A DNA stretch of 64,000 nucleotides from Cristatella mucedo. Taxonomy: Eukaryota > Bryozoa > Phylactolaemata > Cristatellidae. A program made the position numbers and the translations under genes. The notes beneath the pieces were generated by a model that was not told where the DNA came from, searched no databases, and worked only from the letters and a program-made list of their open reading frames with translations. Positions 11,107-21,760 of this stretch are shown piece after piece; position 1 is the first letter of the stretch, and each line of letters opens with the position of its first letter. The stretch lies in the NCBI GenBank assembly GCA_009760855.2, contig WPIO01000078.1:846001-910000 (forward strand). The letters run 5' to 3'.

Positions 11107-11308
11107 GGCGACGGAGTGCGAGCTCGACCGAGCTCGACCGTATTTGCAGGGTGACAGTAGCACCTAGTAAGGTTGGCCGAACGAGGAATTTGTTTGGCAA
11201 ATGGCCGCCAATCGCAAAGCGTGCAGGCAGCCAAGGCCGCCAATGATAGGGGCGGCCACGCACCATGCGAAACGCTCACAGCCGCCTGGCCGTCTCAGCT
11301 TGACTTAC

Positions 11309-11404
11309 TGCCGGGCACTGATTGAGCTTCTCGGCAGCGACCAGCTGTACGTTCATGTTTCTGCTCTGCGACTTGCCGCGAGACTTGACCAGCCGCTGTA
11401 GGAC
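11309..11404 (-). CDS. CACNB: Cav-beta exon: GK-like domain, KSRGKSQ segment
   Basis: 96 nt, phase 0 at both ends, between a CTTTGCAG acceptor and a GTAAGT donor. It encodes residues 374-405: [20 protein letters not shown] followed by [12 protein letters not shown]. VLQRLxKSRGKSQ and the VAAxKLxQCP stretch are diagnostic of the Cav-beta GK-like domain. The exon joins directly to [11 protein letters not shown] of the terminal exon, giving the family's CPx-(D/E)MFD junction. The intron to the preceding exon is only 290 bp. Confidence 0.97.
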
Positions 11405-11694
11405 CTGCAAAGTACAGGCACAGTACAAGCTCGCTTGGCGAAGCTAAAGCTAAAAGAAAACCGAACAGCTCAAACTGCGAGGCGTGGCAGCTCTCGCGCG
11501 GCGCCTCAGCCAGGCCGAGTCCAAGCATCCTCGTCAGGCGACAGGCGGGCACTACTTTCGCGTTACACGAAATGCAAATGTTGAGCGAGCAGTGGTTAAG
11601 CACGCGAAAAGAGCCGCTCCGTGTTCCGGCTCACTCTCTGACGCCGGCTATAGCCAGTAGCTAGTGACTGATTTGCGAAGAGGTGAAGTCATAC

Positions 11695-11846
11695 CTTGGG
11701 GGAAGATATCTTCAGGTGTACTGCTATGGGCGCAAGCGACGTCTTGGAAATCTGAGACGGGTGATTGATCGTGTCGCAGTCGAGAACGACCAGCTGCAGT
11801 GAGCGTGCCAGCTCGAATATCCTCTCTATTTCTGATTGCACTTCAA
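11695..11846 (-). CDS. CACNB: Cav-beta exon: GK-like domain, [17 protein letters not shown] segment
   Basis: 152 nt. The acceptor TTGTAG leaves TT, which completes a Phe codon with the previous exon's last T; the donor is GTATGA after a complete Lys codon. It encodes [20 protein letters not shown] and then [20 protein letters not shown], ending KISSPK. These are the best conserved strands of the GK-like core. The long open frame continuing on the 5' side of the acceptor is intron read-through. Confidence 0.97.
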
Positions 11847-13285
11847 CTACAACGATGGAATTCGCAATCACGACATCTCGTCTTGCACGATCGTTCGAGG
11901 CAACCCAGCAGCTCGGAAAGAGAACTTGCCCAGGCGCAAAAAATGCAGCCAGACGCTGCGAAACATTTTGAAGCGAATGAACTCGTATTAGCATCTCTCA
12001 TTGTGAATAAGCATCTCTCTGTGAGGCACATTAAGAAAGATGGAAATGCCAATGCATGGATTAAAAAGAAGGCACGAAGGCGGTCGAAGGAATCGCCTTA
12101 GGAGGTAAAGACCTTGAAAGAGCCAGATGAGTGTGAACGCCTCCAACTTGGGCAACAATCTCAGCAGTCCGAGGGGAAGCACACCCGTGGCTCAAGGGAA
12201 CGTGCAGGCTGCAGTAAATACAATCTAAAGTGCCGCTCACGTGTGGTACTTGTCGGATCGAGCATGCTTGGGCATGCTGAAGGTGACCTGAAGGCAGAAG
12301 CCAGATAGCAGAGGCTTTAGCAAAGCCGCATGAACTGTGCCCGGGTGATCTGTGACAGCCAATGAGAGCAGCAGCTGCATAAGCAGTAGCTAACCAATGC
12401 TCAACCCCACGCGTGATCCAAGTTGACCAAACGGTGCTACCCAAGTCGTTCAACCCACTACGGAGAGAGACACTGCAACGGCGAAGTGAAGAAATCAAAA
12501 ATTTTAAAATTTTAAAACTTACAACTTTTATTAAGTGCGTTTCACGAACTGAGAGATTTAAGACAGAGATAATAATTTTCGAGAACCTTTTCATTCATTG
12601 TTTACCAGAAAACGCCGTCGGGTGGTGTTTCTTTTTAACATGTCATCAATTTCATGAACCTTTTCGAACCATGTCAAGCCAATGATGTTACATGCTCAAG
12701 CTAGCATGCTTCAAACCCTTGTTGATTGCTGAGACAATAACAGAGACGGTTGTTGAGAAATATTTAGGGAGAGGGATGTTTGTTGAATCCAGTAAATCTT
12801 ACTTTGCATCGTCCAATCAAGTAATGTCATTCTAAAAGGGTAGCTATACGGAGGCCTAGCATGCCCCCAGATATTGCAAAAGCAAGGTCACCGAGTGTGT
12901 TTTGTAACTAGTAAGGAAACTAAGGCGATGGGATGGGCACTATGTTACAAATATTGGTAGATCGTGTGAATTCTATACGTTCGGGGAAATGGGTTTTGGC
13001 CAGCAGCCCAAAAGTGATGCAACACGTGAGGTTTTATATTTATTCACATGGTGTTCAGAATTTGTGTCATCACTGCTTACGTGTATTCAAAATACAAAGA
13101 GATCTGAGGACGTCTTCGGCGAGACTAAGCACCGGAAAAAAGAATATAGCCTCGAGTAAAAACGATTATATAACCTCTTACATCTTATCTACCAGTCCAG
13201 TGCTCTACTGATTGAGGTATCGAGAACAGTATTCCATTGGTACTCAACAGGTGTATATACATCATCCATACAGCACACATGCATG

Positions 13286-13299
13286 CATGCACGCACACC

Positions 13300-13356
<57 letters not shown>

Positions 13357-13378
13357 CCGCATGCACACACATACACGT

Positions 13379-13420
<42 letters not shown>

Positions 13421-13487
13421 GCACGCACGCACACACACGCATGCACACACACTCACACACACACATGTGTGCACACACGCACAAACA
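13286..13487. repeat. Compound (CA)n/(GCAC)n microsatellite
   Basis: About 200 bp of CA repeats with interspersed GCAC and GCGC variants. Long Thr/His or Cys/Val frames across it are artefacts. Confidence 0.95.
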
Positions 13488-13779
13488 CACATATACAAAT
13501 CTCTATTGTAAACACATATATCGATCCACTTTACTGGTAATACAATAAAAAGGTTTTGTTTAACACCTTAACAGAACCAAATCTGTATCCAGTCACTTTG
13601 CAACTCACTGCAAAGGAAGCAATCACTAAGAGTTATTGACAAGCAAGGTATCATGCTTAGACAAGCATGCAAACACACACAAGAAGACACTCAGAGCTGC
13701 AGGTTGGTATGATCTCTGGTTACTAAAATGCATTGTCTCATGTGCAGGTAAGCAACCAGGAAAAAAGATCAATTATTTG

Positions 13780-13990
13780 AGGCGCAGTAAAACTGAGCAG
13801 AACAGGTGCATCTTTAGCTGAGACTTAAGTGATGCAAAGTCATTGCAGATGGTGACAGAAGCCAAAACATAGTCTCCGATTTTCGCTGCATACGAGCTGA
13901 AGGCTCGATCACCAAACGATTTTAATTTAACGTGGGGGGACGAAACATGCTCATGTCGTGACTGCATGTACTGATGATGCAAAGCTAAAG
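13780..13990 (-). mobile_element. LINE A-like fragment (diverged)
   Basis: The minus translation shows VKLKSFGDRAFSSYAAK followed by a FASLKSQLKMHLF segment, equivalent to the C-terminal region of the LINE A protein. The central part is altered. Confidence 0.7.
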
Positions 13991-14229
13991 CAAGAAGGGC
14001 TAGTACTGCCCACGTAATGATCCATGTGCAGGTTGAGATAGAGGTATATTGCGCCTGTTTGCCTAAACCATCCAGGTGTCTCAGATGCTATTGGTCAAAC
14101 GACCAGCTGATCTGGCCTGCAGACGCGGCCCCTTTCCTCCCCGGACTTCAGCCTGCGAAGCTCCACCGTTCAGGAAGTCTTAGCCAGATAAGTTTGGGTG
14201 GGTGATCTCCTTGTGGGCCATTTGCCATT

Positions 14230-14520
14230 TTTAGTTCCATTTACTTCACCTGCTTACCTGACTACCTGACCATGACGACGTGGTTGCTACTAGCTGGAGG
14301 TTATACTTACCGGTGGCCCACAGTGTCTTCTTGTGCGACTTAGCATGCTGGCCTGAACATGATGCTTGCTTGCTTTTGAATATTTGTGTAAGCATGATAC
14401 CTTTAATTTCATTGACCCTTAGTTGTTGATTCTCGTGAATACAGTTCTAAAGCACAGGGATGCAGATTTAGTTCTTCTTAGGATGCTATACAAACGACCC
14501 GTTATTATTATTACTTTTAG
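14230..14520 (+). mobile_element. LINE A 3' UTR/tail fragment
   Basis: It has a degenerate tail 'taaagcacaggg...gatttagttcttcttaggatgctat', then TTATTATTATTA. The upstream part resembles the '...aagcatgatac..' 3' UTR seen in other copies. Confidence 0.5.
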
Positions 14521-15229
14521 TATTATTATGGACAAGACTGCACGGAGCCTTAAAAACTGTCCGAATACATATCTTTTGGCTGCATGAGGGTCAAGGAATT
14601 GGGCTTGTAAGAGACAGCTATAGAAGGCAAGTAGGTCAAAAAATGTCTGTGATCAGTAACATTCAAAAAGGAAAACATAAAGTACACAGAAAAACAAAAG
14701 CAAAATTAAAAGTATCGTCAGGACCTGGATCTTTTGCTTAGCACCCCTCCTCTTGTAGCTGCTAACAGTACTGATCAGACCTATTTTCCTAAGAAAGCAA
14801 ATCCGATGCGGGCCATACTTTCTATCTGCAAAACGTTACTATCATCTGCTGCCCTGAGCAGAGTTGGGCCTCTGACTTGTACGTGCACAGCATGCAGCCT
14901 AGCAAGGACAGTTTCCCAAAGTGTAGGCCGAATCGTACAGCTGCTCATTTGGTTCAATGGCTGCGAAAAGGCGTAGCCACGAATCGTCATGTCAAATCGA
15001 GGTGAAGAGGCACAGAAGGAGAAGCAGAACACGGAGGAGAAGATGATGCATCAGAAGCAGATAATACTTTTGCATTCGGAAACAGAATGACCCCAGCGAA
15101 AAGGCTGAAGGCTTTCCACACAAATTCGGACCTGACATCTCTCCGTCCGTCCATCAGTGATTATTATTTATTCAAATGGACATGGGATTTTTGCTGATTA
15201 TCCACGAAGCAGATAATGCCCAGCTTCGT

Positions 15230-15628
15230 CAGGGTCGGGGAGTACGCAGCTTGAACTACAGTCTAAAGTCGACAGCCTCACTGGCTCGGCGTGCACTCCC
15301 GACTTCCGTAGCGACATCACTAACGACCATATTTAAAAAGAAATTAAAAACGCACCCATTTATCACAGTATTTAGTGGGTACCTAAGATTCGTCCTTTAT
15401 ATGCTTGTGCGTGCTGACACTGTGCATACTGCCACTAACCACCCTTGCATACTGTCCCTGTGCATGTCACCCCTAACCATGCTATTCTTAATGTTTATTG
15501 AGAATGATACTACTAACCATTCAATCATGCTCTCTTTGCAGCAAATGTGAAGCACCTAGAAAGAGATTTAGTTCTCTGAGGGAGCTTTATCATATATGTT
15601 ATTGCTGTTATTATTATTATTATTATGC
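15230..15628 (+). mobile_element. LINE A 3' end
   Basis: The translation ends FKKKLKTHPFITVFSGYL. The typical 3' UTR follows (tgctgacactgtgcat...ccaccaacca type), then 'aaatgtgaagcacctagaaagagatttagttctctgag' split over 15542-15580, then (TTA)n. It abuts the Cav-beta exon at 15680. Confidence 0.85.
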
Positions 15629-15679
15629 CCTGCCTCGCTGCCATCCCTTGGGCATGCCTGAGCCTGACCAATCACTCAC

Positions 15680-15792
15680 AGAATCCTGCCGACTGGCTGG
15701 TGCTTCGCTCCACCACGGCACGTTTGCTGGGGTTGTTGAGCAGAGACCTCTTCGCCATAGATATGTCAGCGGTCACGCGCGTGATGACGATC
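15680..15792 (-). CDS. CACNB: Cav-beta exon: GK-like domain, ITRVTADIS segment
   Basis: 113 nt. The first G completes the Arg of HRFEGR from the previous exon; the last T joins TT of the next exon to give Phe. It encodes [20 protein letters not shown] then [26 protein letters not shown](L/M)AKRS and NNPSKRA are family hallmarks. The donor is GTGAGT and the acceptor GCTCAG. The stretch after ERS is one residue longer than in typical vertebrate betas, as expected for the variable loop before EVQSEIER. Confidence 0.95.
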
Positions 15793-16018
15793 CTGAGCGT
15801 GCCACGCAGACGCCGTCAATTGCAAGCCACTTGCCAGCGCACGACGCAGAAGGCATTGCTTTCGCTGGGCCGCGACTCGGCGCAGCGTGGGCCGCAGCTG
15901 CGGATCCGCGGCGGCCCACGCTGCAGCAGCTGCTGCTCGCCCACCCTGGCACCTATGATGCTCAATCTAGCGACTTGGTGTCTTTGAACGATCAGCGAGG
16001 ACAGAGTGGTGAGCCTAC
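15793..16018 (-). other. Short Cav-beta intron with a perfect hairpin
   Basis: 226 bp, GTAGGC...GCTCAG. It contains a perfect inverted repeat: 15882-15895 pairs with 15911-15924, with a 15-nt loop. Confidence 0.85.
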
Positions 16019-16158
16019 CTTCCTTCGAATCGGTGCTTTAGAAAGTCGAATAGGGCCTTCTGCATCATATCGGTTACCTCGTAACCTTTCAGTGATGGAC
16101 CAATCAATACCAGTGGTCGCATTGATGGCACAACTTCGTAGGGTGGTGTGTTTTCCGT
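16019..16158 (-). CDS. CACNB: Cav-beta exon: start of GK-like domain
   Basis: 140 nt, acceptor ATTTCAG, donor GTAGGC, ending in phase 2 (AG of Arg). It encodes [20 protein letters not shown] then [20 protein letters not shown] and KHRFEG. PPY(D/E)VVPSMRP opens the GK-like fold. [10 protein letters not shown] replaces the ATP-binding P-loop of true guanylate kinases, as in all Cav-beta proteins, so the domain is a binding module. [10 protein letters not shown] lines the groove for the channel's alpha-interaction domain. Confidence 0.97.
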
Positions 16159-18186
16159 CTGAAATGTAAACTTTGCGTTTGGCCGAGTAGGCCAAGCGGC
16201 AAGCAACTGCAGCAGACTCGCACAGGCTTGCCACTGCCAGGTGGCACCGTGAGAAAGAATGAAAACATGGATCAGAATGGGCCATACGAGTGGATGTATC
16301 CAGCTGAAATTAGACATTTCTTGCCTAAGTTAAAACAAGTAGAGCTTAGCTCACATTTCAAATTTTACTCTGATATGTGAAGTATTAGCCAAGTTATGGA
16401 ATTGACAAGGGACCAACCTAACCTGGAAATAAAGCTGTATAAAAGTCACAAAAACACACCCCGACAAGCTTCACGAATATATCTTGATCTACCAAGGTTC
16501 AACAAGTTGGGATACAAGTAGTATATGGTGCAGAAATTGGGACATTTTTATTTGTAGATTTGTTGCTATCGGTTTACATCCGGGTTAGATGTGGTTTACT
16601 TAAGCATTGTTTCTTCCATGCGGAAGTCGTCAGAGCTTCCGATCCTAGTTCTAACACATTTGTCTTTCGAAAGGTACCTTACACAAATATTCGATTGTCG
16701 GACAAATTTTGTAACTATTTTCTTGACATTCCCCATAAACAGATGAAAAATGGAGCGAAGGGCAAATAACAAACTTTAACAGATTGATCCCTGGGTAGAT
16801 CTTAGGATGCAACTATATTGCAATACCTGCGACCATACGTAGTAAATTCAAGATCACAAAGCCCTTCAAATCAAGAAAGCAAGTACAATTTGTTACAGTG
16901 ATTAAACATCCGAAAGCCCGAGAAACACACATCACCACCTTCAGGCGATTCAAATCCATGCAGAGCATAGTGGATGCTACAGAGATGCACCATAACCTGC
17001 ATGCATTCTGACTTTCATGATTGATGGATAAGACTTTATAACTTATAGATTACTTATAGAAATTGTCATTGCCAGTAGCTTCCAAACGGGACGTGTCAGT
17101 TACTCTCTCTACAATGTTCATTTGAGGGTTCGAGAGTGATTTTGTCGTTTTGGATGGCTCACGAGTGCACGGCGTTCGAAGGGCTCACGACCTCTACAAC
17201 CTTGAACTTACTTACCTTGCTGGGTCAAGGGTCTTACACATTAAATTCCTGTTCGTTCTAAAATCGCTCATATAGCCTTTTGTGCAAAGTTCCCGATTGT
17301 TATTATCAATTCGTTTCGGAATTGCCATAGAGAAATGAATACACTACTAGGCTTCGAGTGCTAACCACAGGCAGTGTCACCAAGAATTCAGCTTGCCTCA
17401 GCTAAGATCAAATCCGAGAGGAACCAAGCATGTAATACTTAGCATATTTAAGACACACAGAGCAACCATCAGAGTACCTTCTTGCAGAATGACCATTTTC
17501 GAAGGTATTGTTATCAGGATTGTGGGCATACGAGAGAGTGAATGGAGATTAATTTCTTACTGCTTTTCATTTCACGTGCAGTTAACTGCTAAGGTTGCTT
17601 CACTAAAATGCCCTACTGAAGCATTTAGTGATAACAGCCAAAGAACAATTACACACTGCATTCAAGGCACTCACAAAGCCAAACTATGTTCACTTTTCTC
17701 TTTGCTTTAGATAAAGGGCCTTCAGATAATAAGCCTTGGTATGATTTTTCAGCAACAGCATTTTCGTCAAGAGCATTAAAACTCTGTGCACCCATAAAAT
17801 GTAAGTGTAGCTGAATAACAACAAGATTTACATACCATTTCAGCATCCTCAGGGATAAGCTTTCGACGTGAAAGAAGTAAGGACCGATCCAAAATACTTC
17901 ATCCACAAAGAAAGCATGCATTCTTTTCAAAGCTGCTTTCGACTTGCCACCCCCATCTCCACCCGGTGCTATTACCGTACCTATCTCTGGCTAGCGCTGC
18001 ACTGATTCGGCTTAGGTAGAGATTTCAAGCCACATCTGATACCTGACCTCTGACCCAGTAGTCCACAAGTGGTCTTCAAGGGATCTCCTCAAGGTATCTC
18101 AGCACTGAGCCGGACCTGTGCATAGACAGGCGATTCCCCCTAGCCAGCCAGCTAGCCAAGACGTGGCTGCAGAAGTCCTGACTCAC
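16159..18186 (-). other. Cav-beta intron (2.0 kb)
   Basis: I see no repeat family or second gene here, apart from moderately AT-rich unique-looking sequence. Confidence 0.6.
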
Positions 18187-18359
18187 CTTTTTGAAGAACG
18201 TTTTCCGCTTGTCCTTGGCAGCAGCCGCAGCTGCCGAGGCTGGTCCGGCAGGAGCTGCGCCGGCAGCCTGACTGCGGCCGGCCCTCGAATTTCCGGCGCT
18301 GTCGCTGTCTTCGTAGAGATTACCCTCTGTGCCACCACCGTTGTGCTCCAGGTCCGTCC
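18187..18359 (-). CDS. CACNB: Cav-beta exon: HOOK region with KTFFKK
   Basis: 173 nt. GG at the start completes a Gly codon with the preceding exon's G; the donor GTGAGT follows a complete Lys. It encodes TDLEHNGGGTEGNLYEDSDS, a Gly/Ala/Pro-rich stretch with six consecutive Ala, then KDKRKTFFKK, which leads into [10 protein letters not shown]. The (K/R)-rich FFKK end of the HOOK is typical of invertebrate beta subunits. The acceptor is less certain than the others: CTGTAG at 18360 was chosen, but CAAG and CTAAG (exon start 18401) are also in phase and would add a few residues. A (CTG)n tract lies about 75 bp farther upstream. Confidence 0.88.
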
Positions 18360-18428
18360 CTACAGCTTGCAGCAGCTCATGATGGGCAGGAAAGGCCTCG
18401 GCTTAGGGAATAGCTCCTGCCTCCAAGC

Positions 18429-18432
<4 letters not shown>

Positions 18433-18484
<52 letters not shown>
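18433..18484. repeat. (CAG)n / (CTG)n tract, ~17 units
   Basis: A pure trinucleotide run in the intron upstream of the HOOK exon, read as CTG in the transcript. The alanine run in an open frame on the plus strand is an artefact of this tract. Confidence 0.95.
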
Positions 18485-18487
<3 letters not shown>

Positions 18488-18989
18488 CACAAGGTAACCA
18501 CCTCTTACAGAGACCTTGTCAGTTATCCCGGCATTGACTTCAAGCATGGTGCTAATTAAGTCAGCTTCGATGTCAACTCATTCATAAGTGCCACTTGCCT
18601 GGCATAGACATGCGTCCATGTGGTTTTTGTATCCTCGGTTGTTCAACTCCCCCCTACCCCACCCAACCTCTCCCTAGCTCTATACTCTTAAAATTTCCCT
18701 CAGTGGTACATAGTGAACAGCCAAACATGGCCCGCAGCTAATTTGCAAACATTTTAAAGCACATTGCACGCCTTCAAATGCGATGGACCGACATACGTGC
18801 ATATTTACAGGATTTGACAACTGCTGTCACTTGTAGCTCTCCTTGCCCCTGTCTGTCCTGTTACCTCCTCCTGCACCAGTCCGCAGCCGTAGCACGAGCT
18901 GGCATGCTGCCATGTCTTCTCAATAGTTGACATCAGCAGCGGATCCCCAATTAGACAGAGTGGCAGATGAATCACTCTCCTAACATGCA

Positions 18990-19112
18990 AACACACTCAC
19001 ACACACATTGCACACACACACACACACATTGCACACAAACATTGCACACACACACATTGCACACACACACATTGCACACACACATTGCACACACACATTG
19101 CACACACACATT

Positions 19113-19153
<41 letters not shown>
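18990..19153. repeat. (CA)n with periodic TTG interruptions
   Basis: ATTGCACACACACA-type units recur about eight times before a pure CA run, forming a higher-order repeat. Confidence 0.9.
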
Positions 19154-19157
<4 letters not shown>

Positions 19158-19696
19158 GATAAAAGATTGGCCTGCCGCCAAATGCACTCCTAAACTTGAG
19201 TCTTGGGCTTTGATTCGAGGAAGCTAGCTTGCCTGCTACTCACTGGCAGCAGAGTGAACATCAAGTCGGGAAACCATCAGGACCAAATGGACACACAGAG
19301 GCACGGCTGATCGGTGGCTGATTAGGTAGTCTAATTAGCAGCACCGGAGCTTACAAGCAGTATATCATAATGGCTTTTACAGGAGCAGCAGGCTAGCTAA
19401 TGGAGTGGTCGATGAAGGTCTGGTCTAGCCAGGCCTGTCAGACTATTCCAGCTTCATGTCTGGCCTTGCAGTGTTAATAGCTGCCTTTTTCACAGAGCAC
19501 TACTTGAGGGGCTCGCAGCCATCCCATTTCGTTGTTGCTCTATGCACACAGCCGGTATACCAGCAAACGAGCTGCACCGGCCACGATACATCTGAGTTAA
19601 AAGGTAAGGTTTTCCTGAAGTGGCTTAATTGAAAGAGCGGCTCTGGCAGAGAATCTTGGTTTCAGTATAGACAGGAGCAGCCGTCGAACTACTTAC

Positions 19697-19785
19697 CAGG
19701 CGTAGGAGGCGTTGAGCCGCGAGAGGTTGTCTGAGCTGCTGACGAATTAGCAAAAGTCTCCATGTTTGACGATGAGCTCGTCTTG
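19697..19785 (-). CDS. CACNB: Cav-beta exon: HOOK region, Ser/Thr-rich
   Basis: 89 nt between TTATACAG and GTAAGT. The first C completes a Ser codon (AG|C) and the last G starts a Gly codon. It encodes KTSSSSNMETFANSSAAQTT then SRGSTPPTP. This corresponds to the KSSGNSSS...PTST linker between SH3 and GK in other Cav-betas, a region often alternatively spliced and phosphorylated. Recognition rests on position, phase and composition; there is no strong motif in itself. Confidence 0.88.
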
Positions 19786-20084
19786 CTGTATAAAAGCCAA
19801 ACCCAATCACAAAGTAAACAGCAAGGCAATAGGTGTGCAGAGATGACAGAAAGTGGAAAACTGCTCAAACATGCAACACTGCAGACTTAACAGAGGAGAA
19901 ATAAAGGAACTTGGCCAGTCACGAAGAAGCCGATCGAAATCAGTTTGGCCTTGGTCATGACCTTGTAGCGACACCACGCCTATTCATAATCCATAAGGTA
20001 ACTGTGCTCCTATTCGATTCTGGCTCGATAGCCGATTGTCAACTATTTTGTAAATTCAATTCAAGACATGCACACCTTGCATGT

Positions 20085-20260
20085 CTTGCCCTGGGTCTTG
20101 GCCTAGGGACAAGACGCTTGCACTCCAAGACCCAGGCTGCGCGTTCAAGTCATGCAGCAGGGATTTCAATAATGCCCACTGAAAGCGGCAGTCATAGCCA
20201 CTACAGCTCTTCTTTACATGCTAAATAAATAAACGAGGCTGCCAAATTAGCTATCCTTTA
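20085..20260 (+). mobile_element. SINE family B copy
   Basis: A B-box-like 'gcgttcaagtc' is followed by 'ggcagtcatagccactacagctctt' and 'taaataaacgaggctgcc', the SINE B body and 3' end, diverged. Confidence 0.5.
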
Positions 20261-20711
20261 CAATACTTATGCTAATCTTCATTATACTTTAAGCAAAGGA
20301 TAACGACTGGGGCGAAAAAATCCAACTTAACAAGCAAACACTCTTACTCGACTGTCATACTCGGATTTCGAACATGGCTCGACCTGGCCTCTACTGCTGC
20401 TCAGGCTGCACTTCACTGCAGTTTCTGTCTGCAGGCGTCTGCACGGCAATGGCGGCACCTGCGGCTCAAGCACGAAAAGGCAAGAAGTATCGTAATGACT
20501 GCTCTCTGTGTGGCCGACGTGCCTACTGCAAACATCGATCACAGTAAAAATACCTGTCAGGTTAGGGCAGAGAAGGTCAGGATTCTGGTCAAGCGACCCT
20601 CATGTCTTATTCTTGAAGCGATCATACCCACTCAAGACTGTGATGAGCGCAATTAAGACCAGAGTAGGCATGTTTCTAGGAGCACCTGCTTGATCGATGG
20701 CCAAGGAGTCC

Positions 20712-21240
20712 AATAATAACAATGATAATAATAATGCACTTGATAAAGCGCCCTCAGAGAACTCAATCTCTTTCCAGGCGCTTTACATTTGCTGCAAAGG
20801 CAAACGCGATTGAATGGTGAGTAGTATCATGCTTGATGAACAAACAACGTGAATAACATGGTTAGGGGTGACATGCACAGGGTCAGCATGCAAATGTGGT
20901 TAGTGGCAGCATGCACAGTATCAGCACGCATAAGCACATTAAGTACGAATCACAGGGACCCACTAAATGCTGTCCTAAATAGGTGTGTTTTTAAGTTCTT
21001 CTTAAATGTAGTCAAGTCAGGGGATGTTCTGACGCAGGTCGGGAGGGAGTTCCAGGCTTTGGGAGCATACGAACTAAAGGCACGGTCTCCAAAGGATTTG
21101 AGGTTTGTACGAGGCATTGGTAGACTGTTGGATTCCAAAAAAGCAGGTGGTAAGATGCTTGGCCTGGTGAGGGAGTAGATCTGAGAGACAGGCTGGAGAT
21201 ACATACCCTCTCAGCAGCCATTTAAAGCAATCATTTAACA
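20712..21240 (-). mobile_element. LINE A 3' end
   Basis: The plus strand begins 'ataataataatgcacttgataaagcgccctcagagaactcaatctc', the reverse complement of the family tail. The inverted 3' UTR follows, then coding for TNLKSFGDRAFSSYAPKAWN and FKKNLKTHLFRTAFSGSL. This is a well preserved 5'-truncated copy. Confidence 0.9.
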
Positions 21241-21381
21241 CCGGAAGCTGCTCACTCTTAATGAGATAAGGGATAGAATTGGAGAACGGTCTTATTGCTT
21301 AGTTCACCCTTTCCATTCCATATACAGAGGTCACTGGCAATTTTTTTAACAGGGGCTCTTGACGTGCACATGCATATATAT

Positions 21382-21432
21382 GCGCGCGCGCGTGTGTGTG
21401 TGTGTGCATACGTGTGTGTGTTTTTGTTTGCG

Positions 21433-21478
<46 letters not shown>
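21382..21478. repeat. (TG)n microsatellite
   Basis: A TG-rich run directly preceding the SINE A copy, reading (CA)n on the gene's strand. Confidence 0.95.
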
Positions 21479-21612
21479 CGAGCTGGTTTGGTCTAGCGGT
21501 TATGGTGCTCGCCCCGACCAAGGTCTGACTGAGGTCGTGGGCTCGAGCCCCGAGGCATATGTGAAGCGCCTGAATAGAGATTAAGTTCTCTTGGGGCGCT
21601 ATTTAAATGAAT
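21476..21612 (+). mobile_element. SINE family A, most complete copy
   Basis: The tRNA-like head shows an A-box region (tggtctagcggttatggtgc) and a B-box (GGGCTCGAGCCCC, ~21538). The tail 'catatgtgaagcgcctgaatagagattaagttctcttggggcgcta' is nearly the LINE A 3' end. It is sandwiched between two (TG)n tracts. Confidence 0.85.
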
Positions 21613-21615
21613 TAT

Positions 21616-21671
21616 ATGTGTGTGTGTGTGTGTGTGTGTGTGGGTGCATGTATATGTGTATGTGTGCGTGC

Positions 21672-21719
<48 letters not shown>
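21616..21719. repeat. (TG)n microsatellite next to an exon donor
   Basis: About 100 bp of TG with a few GC variants, ending 41 bp from the SH3 exon. In the transcript it is a CA repeat just downstream of that exon's 5' splice site. Confidence 0.95.
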
Positions 21720-21760
21720 CTCTCCCTCCTGCCTTCTTGATGAGCGGACACCAAGCTCAC

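Larger units (their letters stand above)
4342..11308 (-). other. Last intron of the Cav-beta gene (7.0 kb)
   Basis: This is the GTAAGT...TGGCAG intron between the exons 11309..11404 and 3412..4341. It holds a (CT)n tract, a SINE B copy, a short minus LINE A fragment, the large nested LINE A relic at 5330-8560, a LINE/SINE A tail (9130-9215), a perfect hairpin with a 33-bp tandem repeat (9435-9620), a LINE B fragment (9770-10090), a 17-G run and a 15-bp minisatellite. I see no other gene in it. Confidence 0.8.
11847..15679 (-). other. Cav-beta intron (3.8 kb)
   Basis: It contains a compound (CA)n tract, two LINE A fragments (13780-13990 minus; 14230-14520 plus, 3' UTR and tail) and part of a third (15230-15628). 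The open frame 12061-12594 on the minus strand shows no recognisable family and I treat it as chance. The remainder shows nothing identifiable. Confidence 0.7.

Noticed and set aside
12061-12594. 177-codon minus-strand ATG frame
   Set aside because: No motif or family is recognised, it lies within an intron, and it has no splice continuity with neighbours.
15498-16169. 223-codon plus-strand frame
   Set aside because: It is opposite two verified Cav-beta exons (15680-15792, 16019-16158) and the intron between them, so it is a shadow.
21485-21550. tRNA gene-like A-box and B-box
   Set aside because: It is the head of SINE A, repeated elsewhere with the same LINE-derived tail, and lacks a plausible acceptor stem.
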